Origin: Methylobacterium oryzae
GTDB lineage: Bacteria > Pseudomonadota > Alphaproteobacteria > Rhizobiales > Beijerinckiaceae
NCBI RefSeq assembly: GCF_021398735.1
Contig: NZ_CP090349.1
Span: 4,979,001-5,043,000, forward strand
Reading direction: 5' to 3'
Length of the DNA: 64,000 nucleotides
Position 1 is the first letter of the stretch. Each line of letters opens with the position of its first letter. A model generated the notes under the pieces. It made no database searches. It saw only the letters and a program-made list of their open reading frames with translations, and was not told where the DNA came from. Both the position numbers and the translations under genes were made by a program. Of this stretch, positions 44,649-52,760 are shown one piece after another.

Positions 44649-46997
44649 CTAGGACTGATGGATCTGCGCGAGCGGCGCGCGCATCTCGGCCCGGAAACCG
44701 GTGGGCTGGTAGCGTAGGTCGACGTCGCCCGTTCCGACCAATCCGAGACGGATCAGTCGCGAGCCGAAGCCGCGTCTGGCGGGTTCCTTAACGGGCGGCC
44801 CACCGCTCTCCTCCCAGTCGAGCACTAGGTCACCTTCATCGCTATCGCCATCGACGCGCCAACTGACCCCGACGTGGCCCTCGTCGTTGGAGAGAGCCCC
44901 GTACTTCGTCGCGTTAGTCGCGAGTTCGTGCAGCAGAAGAGAGACAGATAGGGTCGCGCGCGGCCCAAGCGAGACCTGCGGCCCAGAAACCTTGAGCCGT
45001 GTGGTTTGGGCGAAGGTGCGCAGAACCGCGCTGGCGACCGCGTCCAGGGGGGCCGCCGTCCATTCCTGCTGCAGCAGGACGTCGTGCGCCGCCGAGAGCG
45101 CGTGGATGCGCTGCTCGAACGCCTCGACTGGTTCTCGGTCGGGCACCGTCTTCAGGGTCTGGGTCGCGATGGAGAGGACCATGGCCAGCATGTTCTTCAT
45201 GCGGTGGCTCAGTTCCTCGTTGAGCACTCTCTGCTGCTCCTCCGCCTCCAGGCGACCGATGGCGGCCCGGGTGCGGTCGGCGACGTTGCGCAGGAAAGCC
45301 TGCTCCTCAGCCGTCCAAGCGTGCGGTTCGGCCTTCAAGGCGAAGAAAAGGGTGACGAACTGCCCGTGCTCCATCAGCGGGATATTGGCGATGGACCGGA
45401 CGCCGACGGCTGCCAGGGCGTCGCTGCCGCCGGCCGTGCGCGGATCGTCCGTCGCGTCGGCGATGAACACGGCCCGGCCCGCCTTGAGGTCGTCGACGTA
45501 AGACCCGTAGCTCCGGAAAGGGTACACGCCGTTCAGGCGATCGACGCCCTCCGCGACGTGGTCGTCGGCGATGGTGACGGTGTCGCGCACATGGTCGACA
45601 TCGCCGTACCCCACGTGGCTGAGCCCTAGCGTCCGCGCCAGGATGTCCGCCGCGACCGGCGCGACATCCGCCTTGGCGGTGACGTGGCGCAGCCGGTCGC
45701 CGAGTTCGATCAGGGCGTTGCGGCGTTCCTCGGCTTGCTTGCGCTCGGTGATGTCGATGAACATCACGGCGAGGCGCTGATCCGCCTCCTTATGGCCGTG
45801 TGCCTCGAAGGTGCGGTTCAGGGCGGGCACGGCGACCTCGAACGTCGCGGGCTCGCCGGTGTCGACCACGCCCGCGTAGATGTCGATCAGCCATTGCGGG
45901 ATGGTCGGGATCACTTCGCGGATGGTCCTGCCCACGGTTTGGTTCGCCGGTAGGCTCGACTGGATCTCGAAGGCGGGATTGACCTCCAGGAAGCGCACAT
46001 CGACCGCGTGACCCTCGTCGTCCCGCAGGATCTCGGCGGAGAAGAACCCCTCGTGCATGCTGGTGAACAGACTCCGCCAGCGGTCCTCGCTCGCCGTGGC
46101 GGCGCGCTCGGCATCCTTCTGGACCGTGATGTCCCGTGAGACCGAGAGCAGCTTCTCGGGGACGCCTTGCGCGTCGAGGATCGGCGTGACCTGGACATCC
46201 CACCAGCGCGGGTTACCGGCCATGGTGCTAGCCCCGCCCTGGAAGCGGCCGACGCCTCCTGCCTTGGCCGCCACGACGGCAGCCTTGGCGTCCGCGTTGC
46301 CCTGGCCCTGCCAGAAGTCCGGCCAAGGGCAGCCGCGGATGGCGTTGAAGTCGCCGACCTCCATCACGCGCTTGCCACCCTCGCTCATGAACGTGAGGCG
46401 CGTATCCAGGTCGAGGACCTTGATGCAGTCGGCGGACGAGGCGAGCACGCTGCGCATGAACGCGGCCTCCTCACGCCTCTCCCTGAGGGCGCGCCGCAGT
46501 TCGAGCTGCGTCATCACCTGATGCGCGAGGACGCGCAGGGTCTGCTGCTGGACGGCGGTGAGATCGCGCGGCTCGTAGTCGAGCACGCAAACGGTGCCGA
46601 TGGCATGGCCCTCGGCGGTCTTCAGGAGCGCCCCGGCGTAGAACTTCAGATGGGGCTCGCCGGCGACCAGCGGATTGCACGCGAAGCGCGTGTCGCGGGT
46701 GGCGTCCGGGACGAGGAGGAACTCCTCTTCCAGGATCGCGCAGGCGCAGAACGAGCTGTCGAGCGGCGTCTCGCGCACGCCGAGGCCGACTTCCGCCTTG
46801 AAGAACTGGCGGCCCTCGCCGATCAGGTTCACGACCGCGATGGGCGTGCCGCAGACCGCCGAAGCGAGTGCGGCGATCTCGTCGAACCCCGGTTCACGCG
46901 GCGTGTCGAGGATCTGGTAGCGGTGAAGGGCCGCCAAGCGGGCGTCCTCGGCGTCGAGGCCAGCGACAGCCACGGGCGACTTTACTGGTTCAATCAT
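44649..46997 (-). CDS. HWE histidine kinase with GAF and PAS domains
   Basis: A 782-residue soluble sensor kinase. GAF 1 (about 20-170, LDTPREPGFDEIAALASAVC), PAS 1 (about 185-300, DLDTRLTFMSEGGKRVME), PAS 2 (about 310-420), GAF 2 (about 430-590) and the HWE kinase core: phospho-His in ELSHRMKNMLAMVLSIATQT, N-box HELATNATKYGALS, and RRGFGSRLI at the end. HWE kinases have a distinct ATP lid and usually sense light, redox or stress. The next gene is its receiver. No Cys/His pattern proves a bilin or flavin chromophore. Confidence 0.95.
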   Translation of the reverse strand: MIEPVKSPVAVAGLDAEDARLAALHRYQILDTPREPGFDEIAALASAVCGTPIAVVNLIGEGRQFFKAEVGLGVRETPLDSSFCACAILEEEFLLVPDATRDTRFACNPLVAGEPHLKFYAGALLKTAEGHAIGTVCVLDYEPRDLTAVQQQTLRVLAHQVMTQLELRRALRERREEAAFMRSVLASSADCIKVLDLDTRLTFMSEGGKRVMEVGDFNAIRGCPWPDFWQGQGNADAKAAVVAAKAGGVGRFQGGASTMAGNPRWWDVQVTPILDAQGVPEKLLSVSRDITVQKDAERAATASEDRWRSLFTSMHEGFFSAEILRDDEGHAVDVRFLEVNPAFEIQSSLPANQTVGRTIREVIPTIPQWLIDIYAGVVDTGEPATFEVAVPALNRTFEAHGHKEADQRLAVMFIDITERKQAEERRNALIELGDRLRHVTAKADVAPVAADILARTLGLSHVGYGDVDHVRDTVTIADDHVAEGVDRLNGVYPFRSYGSYVDDLKAGRAVFIADATDDPRTAGGSDALAAVGVRSIANIPLMEHGQFVTLFFALKAEPHAWTAEEQAFLRNVADRTRAAIGRLEAEEQQRVLNEELSHRMKNMLAMVLSIATQTLKTVPDREPVEAFEQRIHALSAAHDVLLQQEWTAAPLDAVASAVLRTFAQTTRLKVSGPQVSLGPRATLSVSLLLHELATNATKYGALSNDEGHVGVSWRVDGDSDEGDLVLDWEESGGPPVKEPARRGFGSRLIRLGLVGTGDVDLRYQPTGFRAEMRAPLAQIHQS

Positions 46998-47408
46998 GAA
47001 CGAGGTCGCTGCCGATCCGCGTGCCCGAACTCACTGTCAGCCTGTGTAGCGGTAGGAAGTGTGCGTTCGGGAATGGGGAGATTTTCTGAGGGTTGTGGAG
47101 GGGCATCGGCGACAGGCGGTGTCGAGTGACATGCCCTTTACCACAGGAGCTTCGATTGCGCATGAGACGATTGCGCGAGGGCTGAGCGGCCCACAGGACA
47201 CCGGTCCTCGTACAAGCGGTTCGGGCCGGTCGACCGGGGCCAAAGCCGATACCGTGCAGCGTCCGACCCATGACCGCTTTCGGGCAGCTCAGAAGGCTGT
47301 CCGCGCTTCCGAGTCGGGTCGGGTGCGGTACACCAGCTCGGGGTGGTTTCCCGACCATCCGCTTCCGAATGGTCGATGTATAGAAGCAGACCTACCCACG
47401 GCGACCAT
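46998..47408. other. Intergenic region with a good repeat copy
   Basis: No gene. 47272-47395 is a clear copy of the dispersed repeat (see separate entry). The left part should contain the HWE kinase promoter on the minus strand. Confidence 0.5.
47272..47395 (+). repeat. Copy of dispersed intergenic repeat
   Basis: Contains TGACCGCTTTCGGGCAGCTC, GAGTCGGGTCGGGTGCGG, TCGGGGTGGTTTCCCGACC, then ATCCGCTTCCGAATGG and AGAAGCAGACC. A near-full-length copy. Confidence 0.65.
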
Positions 47409-48010
47409 TTACTTCCCCGCTGGACTTTTGAGCAGCTTGTCCCGAGGTGTTGGGGAATGAAACATACCTCCGAGGAAAGCCGGGAAGGCGTTCATATTCT
47501 GGTTGCCGTGTCGGCTCTCCGGCCGCAACGCGGTGACGACGGAACGCTCGACAGAAAACTTCCGCAGGACAGGCACCAGCGCACCTCGCTCGACGTGGAA
47601 CGCGACGACATACGACAGCGAGATGCCGATGCCGCCGACCACGAGGATGGCCGCGACCGCATCGCTGAAGTCTGCGACGCCGCCGGCGTTCGGCGTGAGA
47701 TCAACCGCGCGGCCGCCGATCCGGAACGGCCAGCGCAAAGCCTGGCCCGCACTCTGGAAGCGGAAATTCAAGCGGTCGTGGTGGATGTGGTCGTCCGGAT
47801 GCTGCGGTGTCCCGCGCTGCTCTAGGTAGATTTGGGACGCGAAAGCGCAGAGCCGATGCGGCGCGAGACGCCGGGAGAGCAAGCGGGAGCCGGGCAGTTC
47901 GCCCACGCGGACCGCCACGTCAATGCCCTCCTCGATGAGGTCGGCGACGCGGTCCCTAGGGCGCTGGTCGACAAATAGTTTGGGGTGGCGCTTCACGGAT
48001 TGCAGCCCCG
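47409..48010 (-). pseudogene. LysR-type regulator, C-terminal fragment
   Basis: The frame encodes most of a LysR substrate-binding domain: HPKLFVDQRPRDRVADLIEE, GIDVAVRVGELPGSRLLSRR, DHIHHDRLNFRF, and AAILVVGGIGISLSYVVAFH. The N-terminal helix-turn-helix is absent; homology ends near 48000, where the sequence runs into the upstream region of the hybrid kinase on the other strand. A truncated regulator gene without DNA-binding domain. Confidence 0.8.
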
Positions 48011-48111
48011 GCGGTGTGCAAGGCTGGTCAGGAACCTTCCTCGGGGTAAACGCACTTGGATTAGCCACGAGAGGCGCCGCGGCCGCGGTAAACGGAAGAG
48101 AAGCATCCTTC

Positions 48112-50226
48112 GTGTCGGGGGACGAACTGAAGACCCTCTCCCGTGGGGAGCTCGAGGCCGAGATCCTGCGTCTGCGCGGGTCCGAGGCCGCCATCCGTCA
48201 GAGGGAGGAGCGTTTCCGGACGATCCTGGAGACGGTCGATGCGGCCTTCGCCATCGTCGAGGTCAAGTTCGACGCCGAGGACCGGCCGGTCGACTACCGC
48301 TTCGTAGAGGCCAACCCTGCCTTCGAGCGCGAGTCGGGCGTCAACCTTCGCGGCAAGTGGGTAACCGAGTTCGCCCCTGACCTGGAGCCCTTCTGGTTCG
48401 AGACTTACGGGCGGGTCGCCAAGGCCCGGGAACCCGCGAACTTCGAGAGCTATGCTGAGGCGTTCTCGCGCTGGTTCGACGTGCGCGCTGTTCCCGTCGG
48501 TGACCCTGCGGACCGGCAGATTGCCATCATCTTCAACAACGTGACCGCCCGACGCGAGGCCGAAGAGCGCCTGCGCGCCAGCGAGGCGCTCGCACGGGCT
48601 AACATTGAGCGCGTGCAACTCGCCCTGGCCGCTGGCGCGATCATCGGCACGTGGCACTGGGACCTACCGTCCGACCGGTTCACGGTCGACGAAGCCTTCG
48701 CCCGAAGCTTCGGGCTCGATCCAGCGCTCGGCCGCGAGGGCATCCCGCTGGCGCAGATCGTAGCCACCGTACATCCTGACGACCAAGCGGGTTTGGCGGA
48801 AGCGATCAACGAGGCCGTCGGCCGGGGCGGCGCCTATGCGCACCAGTACCGGGTGCGCCGGTTGAACGGGCGCTACTACTGGATCGAAGCCAATGGCCGG
48901 GTCGACCACGCGCCGGACGGCACGCCCCTGAGCTTTCCCGGCGTGCTCCTCGACGTCGAGGAGCGTCGTGTTGTCGAACAGGAGCGGGACCGGGCCATCA
49001 CCCAGTTGCGCGCCCTCACCGAAACTCTCGAGCAGCGCGTCGGCGAGCGCACGGCCGAGCTGATGAACGCTGAGGAGCAGCTCCGCCAATCGCAGAAGAT
49101 GGAGGCGGTCGGACAACTCACGGGAGGGCTTGCCCACGACTTCAACAACCTGCTGGCCGGCATCTCCGGCAGCTTGGAGTTGATGGGCACCCGTATCGAG
49201 CAGGGGCGCCTCAAGGACGTCGACAAGTATATGGCCGCCGCGCAGGGGGCGACGAAGCGGGCGGCGGCGCTGACCCACCGCCTGCTGGCCTTCTCGCGTC
49301 GGCAGACGCTCGCGCCGAAAGGCACCGACGTGAACGCCCTGGTCGATGGCATGCTCGACCTGATCCGGCGGACGGTCGGGCCGAGCGTTCAGCTTGAGAC
49401 GGCCGGACCCACGGACCTATGGCCGACTCTGGTCGACCCGTCCCAGCTCGAGAACGCGCTGCTGAACCTCTGCATCAACGGCCGCGACGCGATGCCGGAC
49501 GGGGGGCGCATCGTCATCGAGACCGGCAACCGTCGGATCACTCCCCGAGTCGCCGAGCGACAGGATATGCCGGCCGGTGAGTACCTGTCGCTGAGCGTCT
49601 CGGACACCGGCACCGGCATGCCCCCGGAAGTGGTGGCGAAGGCGTTCGACCCATTCTTCACGACCAAGCCGCTCGGCCAGGGGACCGGCCTCGGCCTTTC
49701 GATGATCTACGGCTTCGTCAAGCAGTCCGGCGGGCAGGTCCGCATCCACTCGAACGTGGGGCAGGGCACAACGGTCACGGTTTACCTCCCGCGCCACAGG
49801 GGCGAGGCTGAGCGTGACGAGGCCCTGCCGGAGGAAGGATCCCCGGCATTGGCACAGGCCGGCGAGACCGTCCTTGTGGTGGACGACGAGCCCAGCGTGC
49901 GCATGCTGGTGACGGACGTGCTGAGCGACCTCGGCTACACCGCCGTGGAGGCTGCGGATGGGGCGGGCGGTCTTAAGGTGCTCCAGTCCGACGCCCGTAT
50001 TGACTTGCTCGTCACCGATGTGGGCCTGCCCAATGGCTTGAACGGCCGTCAGATGGCCGACGCCGCTCGGGTCTCGCGGCCCGGCCTCAAGGTTCTGTTC
50101 ATCACCGGCTACGCCGAGAGCACGCTGCTGACGGACGGCCAGATGGAACCGGGGATGGCCGTCCTGACCAAGCCGTTCGCCGTCGATGCGCTGGCATCGC
50201 GCATCCGCGATTTGATCGCGAATTGA
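48112..50226 (+). CDS. Hybrid histidine kinase, PAS-PAS-HisKA-REC
   Basis: About 704 residues from GTG 48112, which has GGAAGAGAAG eight bases upstream; longer in-frame starts would overlap the dead lysR. PAS 1 (about 40-150, LETVDAAFAIVEVKF), PAS 2 (about 165-290, PSDRFTVDEAFARSFGL), coiled coil, HisKA with phospho-His in LTGGLAHDFNNLLAGISGS, HATPase_c with GTGMP and GQGTGLGLSMIYGF, and a C-terminal receiver with VVDDEPSVRML, phospho-Asp in LLVTDVGLPNG and Lys in VLTKPFA. Soluble. The internal receiver suggests a phosphorelay or self-regulation. The next gene downstream on the opposite strand is an incomplete receiver. Confidence 0.94.
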   Translation: MSGDELKTLSRGELEAEILRLRGSEAAIRQREERFRTILETVDAAFAIVEVKFDAEDRPVDYRFVEANPAFERESGVNLRGKWVTEFAPDLEPFWFETYGRVAKAREPANFESYAEAFSRWFDVRAVPVGDPADRQIAIIFNNVTARREAEERLRASEALARANIERVQLALAAGAIIGTWHWDLPSDRFTVDEAFARSFGLDPALGREGIPLAQIVATVHPDDQAGLAEAINEAVGRGGAYAHQYRVRRLNGRYYWIEANGRVDHAPDGTPLSFPGVLLDVEERRVVEQERDRAITQLRALTETLEQRVGERTAELMNAEEQLRQSQKMEAVGQLTGGLAHDFNNLLAGISGSLELMGTRIEQGRLKDVDKYMAAAQGATKRAAALTHRLLAFSRRQTLAPKGTDVNALVDGMLDLIRRTVGPSVQLETAGPTDLWPTLVDPSQLENALLNLCINGRDAMPDGGRIVIETGNRRITPRVAERQDMPAGEYLSLSVSDTGTGMPPEVVAKAFDPFFTTKPLGQGTGLGLSMIYGFVKQSGGQVRIHSNVGQGTTVTVYLPRHRGEAERDEALPEEGSPALAQAGETVLVVDDEPSVRMLVTDVLSDLGYTAVEAADGAGGLKVLQSDARIDLLVTDVGLPNGLNGRQMADAARVSRPGLKVLFITGYAESTLLTDGQMEPGMAVLTKPFAVDALASRIRDLIAN

Positions 50227-50261
50227 CGGTAACCTGACACCCCTGTCGAAGGACTGGCGCA

Positions 50262-50335
50262 CGGCTGCTTCGCAGAGCCGCCGCTTGTGGTTCGGACGAC
50301 AGCAATGGGTCGGTCGCGGGAGGACCCCTCTGGGT
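50262..50335 (+). repeat. Copy of dispersed intergenic repeat
   Basis: Contains GGCTGCTTCGCAGAGC, GCAATGGGTCGGTCGCGGGA and CCCTCTGGGTAGATTTCAG, the left and centre blocks of the family. Confidence 0.6.
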
Positions 50336-50464
50336 AGATTTCAGTCAGCTCAGGTTCTGAAAGTCGTCAAAGAGGATATCGCCCTCCCGCCCACTCGCCG
50401 CCCGCACCGACATTGTGGCAGCCAAGCCGAATGTGTTCAGACTTAGCCGGCCTGACGGCCGGGG

Positions 50465-50986
50465 CTACGTTTTGTCCGGCTCGGTCGTGGGAGCTGCGAC
50501 AACGCCCATCCCGCTGCCCATCTCCGTCCCGGTATGGGGCGGCACGCCGCTCGGGAGCACGGGAGCGCCTGAGGGCTCGTCCTGTACCTGTGCGAGGCCA
50601 GCTTCCACCTCATGGATGAGGTCTGCAAAGTCGTAGGGCTTGCTGAGCAGTCGCGTGCCCGGCGGCAACTCCTCTCGGAGATCTGATCCGGCTCCCGAGG
50701 TGACGATAATGCCGACAGTGGGCCAACGGTGATGAACGAGGTGGGCAAGGGCAACACCATCGCCCACGATGCCGCGTCCAGTGATCAGCATGCTCACAGG
50801 CATCGGTCCTTCGAGAACCGCCAGCGCCTCGGCGGCTGTGCGGACCTCTATAGTCTGGAAGCCGACGTCTTCCAGCATGTCGGCCGTGACCATACGGACG
50901 ACCTCATCAGCCTCCGCGATGAGGATGGCTAAAGGCCTGCTGTTAGCCAAAACCGTGCTCCGTATGATCAGGCCGGGAGCGCTCAC
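50465..50986 (-). CDS. Receiver-like protein lacking the phospho-Asp
   Basis: A 173-residue protein with a CheY-like fold: ILIAEADEVVRMVTADML, then VSMLITGRGIVGDGVALA, GIIVTSGAGSD and LLSKPYDFADLIHE. The strand-3 Asp that accepts phosphate in true receivers is Gly (LITGRG), while the upstream acidic residues and the Lys are kept. The last ~45 residues are Pro/Gly-rich. It cannot be phosphorylated in the normal way, so it may be a constitutive binding partner or phosphorylation-independent receiver. Convergent with the hybrid kinase. Confidence 0.85.
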   Translation of the reverse strand: MSAPGLIIRSTVLANSRPLAILIAEADEVVRMVTADMLEDVGFQTIEVRTAAEALAVLEGPMPVSMLITGRGIVGDGVALAHLVHHRWPTVGIIVTSGAGSDLREELPPGTRLLSKPYDFADLIHEVEAGLAQVQDEPSGAPVLPSGVPPHTGTEMGSGMGVVAAPTTEPDKT

Positions 50987-51293
50987 CGCTCTCAGGCACT
51001 GACGGCCGGGTCCGAAGCCAGTGATGATCCCTTATGCGCTATTTATTCGCCCAGGGCGATGACCGTGGTTTGTGGCGGCTCGTCACCTACGGGCGTACCC
51101 TGGCAAGGCCGCCTTCCCCGAACTGACGTCGCCGGGCCGTCGATGAATGGCGGCTTTCGGGAAGCGTCAATGCAGATCTGTACGGCCCGAGTGGGTCGGT
51201 CGCGGAATGACCGGAAAGGGTGGATTTCCGGCGGTCCGCTCTGGAACAGCAAGCGCATCGGAGCGGACGTCGCGGTCCCACCCAATTCCGACC
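50987..51293. other. Intergenic region with the best repeat copy
   Basis: No gene. 51145-51290 is the most complete copy of the dispersed repeat in this window (see next entry). The left part should contain the promoter of the receiver-like gene. Confidence 0.5.
51145..51290 (+). repeat. Copy of dispersed intergenic repeat (reference copy)
   Basis: Ordered blocks: GGCGGCTTTCGGGAAGCG, GAGTGGGTCGGTCGCGGAA, GACCGGAAAGGGTGGATTTC, CGGCGGTCCGCTCTGGAACA and CGGAGCGGACGTCGCGG. Spacings match those at 40928-41055, 47272-47395 and 34236-34368. GGTCCGC and GCGGAC blocks can pair, so the RNA could fold into a hairpin. Confidence 0.65.
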
Positions 51294-52358
51294 CTAAGCC
51301 GCAGCAGTGCCGGCCGGATCAAACGTGGTCATCACTGGGCGGAACGCCGTGACCAGATCAGGGTCGAGCCGGCCTGTCATAGACTGCACGATCCCGTAGG
51401 CCTGCCTTCCCGGCATCGGTGCCCGGTACGGCCGCCGCTCGATCAGCGCGCCGTAAATGTCGCAGATCGTTACCAGCCGGACGAGGTCCGAGATCTCAGG
51501 TGCCCGCAGCCCGTCCGGGTAGCCGGAGCCATCGAGCATCTCGTGATGCGAGCGGACCACCTGCAGCATCTCCCGCGAGAAGCCGCTATCCACCAGCATG
51601 TCGTAGCCCAGCGCCGCGTGCGTCCGCATCACCGTCATCTCTTCGTCGGTGAGCCGCCCGGGTTTGTTCAGGATCGCGGTCGAGATCCGGGTTTTGCCGA
51701 CGTCGTGCAGCAGCGCCGCCTTGGTCAGGCGGTAGCTGTCCAGATCGGCAAACCCGAGCTTCGCCGCGAACGCGGCAGCGAGACCTGTAACGATCAGGCA
51801 GTGCCGGTGCGTGGCCTCGTCGAAGCGCTGTACCGCCCCGATCCACTCGCGGAGGCCACAATGCTGCACGGCTCGGGCGATCAGGCCGGTGCCGGTGCTC
51901 GCGAGCTCGGGCGTGATTAGCTGGCTCGAGAAGAAGGTCTGGTCAAAGAATTGCCGCGCCTCGTCCGCCATCCGAGCAGCGACGGCGGAGCCACCGACTT
52001 CCAGAAGCCGGTCGATCCGAGCCAGCAGGCGCTCAAGCATGGTCAGGGCCGGGAGGATGTCGGTGGGAGCGAGGAGTCGCACCTGGGCCTCAGCGCGAGC
52101 GGCGTTACCGTGGGTCAGGAACAGGAACGGGGCGCCGGCCCCGCGCAGCGGCTCTAGCATCCGCTGCAGGCGCGCGATCGCCTCGGAGGTAAGCTGAGCG
52201 ACGTCGCCGACGATCAGATCCGGCTGCACCGACGGCAGGCTGTCATCATACAGGTCCTGGACGGTACAGCGCCGGGTCGGGCCGAGGGAACGCGCAAGGC
52301 GACCGGTCCGGGCCAGGTCGTCGGAGATCAACAACAGCCTGCCCAAGCCGGCCTCCAT
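51294..52358 (-). CDS. HD-GYP phosphodiesterase with receiver-like N-terminus (module copy B)
   Basis: A 354-residue protein. The receiver-like N-terminus (5-110) has LLLISDDLARTGRLARSLG and Asp 52 in DLIVGDVAQL. The HD-GYP domain (about 170-340) has HDVGK at 218-222, NKPGRLTDEEMTVMRTHAAL and HHEMLDGSGYPDGL at 271-284, with all residues expected for a c-di-GMP phosphodiesterase. Last gene of the MCP - small protein - HD-GYP operon; its start is 47 bases after the small gene. Paralogues: intact at 38603-39637, dead at 4541-4880. It probably lowers c-di-GMP in response to the receptor. Confidence 0.95.
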   Translation of the reverse strand: MEAGLGRLLLISDDLARTGRLARSLGPTRRCTVQDLYDDSLPSVQPDLIVGDVAQLTSEAIARLQRMLEPLRGAGAPFLFLTHGNAARAEAQVRLLAPTDILPALTMLERLLARIDRLLEVGGSAVAARMADEARQFFDQTFFSSQLITPELASTGTGLIARAVQHCGLREWIGAVQRFDEATHRHCLIVTGLAAAFAAKLGFADLDSYRLTKAALLHDVGKTRISTAILNKPGRLTDEEMTVMRTHAALGYDMLVDSGFSREMLQVVRSHHEMLDGSGYPDGLRAPEISDLVRLVTICDIYGALIERRPYRAPMPGRQAYGIVQSMTGRLDPDLVTAFRPVMTTFDPAGTAAA

Positions 52359-52405
52359 CTGATGCTGGGGCCGGTCTTACGTCCGGCCCGAAGTCGTGAG
52401 CGCAG

Positions 52406-52759
52406 TCAGAGGGTCGCTGGGTACCGCTGCGCTAGGCCGGCGAGGCCGTGCACGGTGTGAGCGAAGCTCTGCGCCGTGTTGGCGAGGCTCTCGGTCTTGA
52501 TGACGAAGTCTCGCAGGGCTTCACGCATGTCCGGATCCCGGAGACCGAGCTTGATCAACGTGAGATCCAGATCCTCGATCGCGCGTTCCAAGGCGCAAGT
52601 CAGTTCGAGCAGCCTGTCGCCACCTGCTTGGATGTGAGGGGCTCGGGGGCCGAGATCCGCGCCACGTTCGTGCGCGGCGGCTAAGTCCGCGTGCAGTCGG
52701 TCGAACTGGTGCGTGCCGTGAGGCCGGACCGGGAGGGCGAGGATCTCGACCATAGCCAT
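52406..52759 (-). CDS. Small helical protein between MCP and HD-GYP genes (copy B)
   Basis: A 117-residue all-helical protein of no family I recognise: LPVRPHGTHQFDRLHADLAA, then HERGADLGPRAPHIQAGGDR, LLELTCALERAIEDLDLTL and ESLANTAQSFAHTVHGLAGL. No signal peptide or Cys. The ATG at 52757-52759 ends one base from the MCP stop, so the two genes are translationally coupled. Homologues lie in the same place at 4920-5229 (dead) and 39676-39984 (start lost), always upstream of an HD-GYP gene. This invariant position suggests a partner or adaptor of the HD-GYP protein or receptor. Confidence 0.85.
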   Translation of the reverse strand: MAMVEILALPVRPHGTHQFDRLHADLAAAHERGADLGPRAPHIQAGGDRLLELTCALERAIEDLDLTLIKLGLRDPDMREALRDFVIKTESLANTAQSFAHTVHGLAGLAQRYPATL

Positions 52760-52760
52760 C

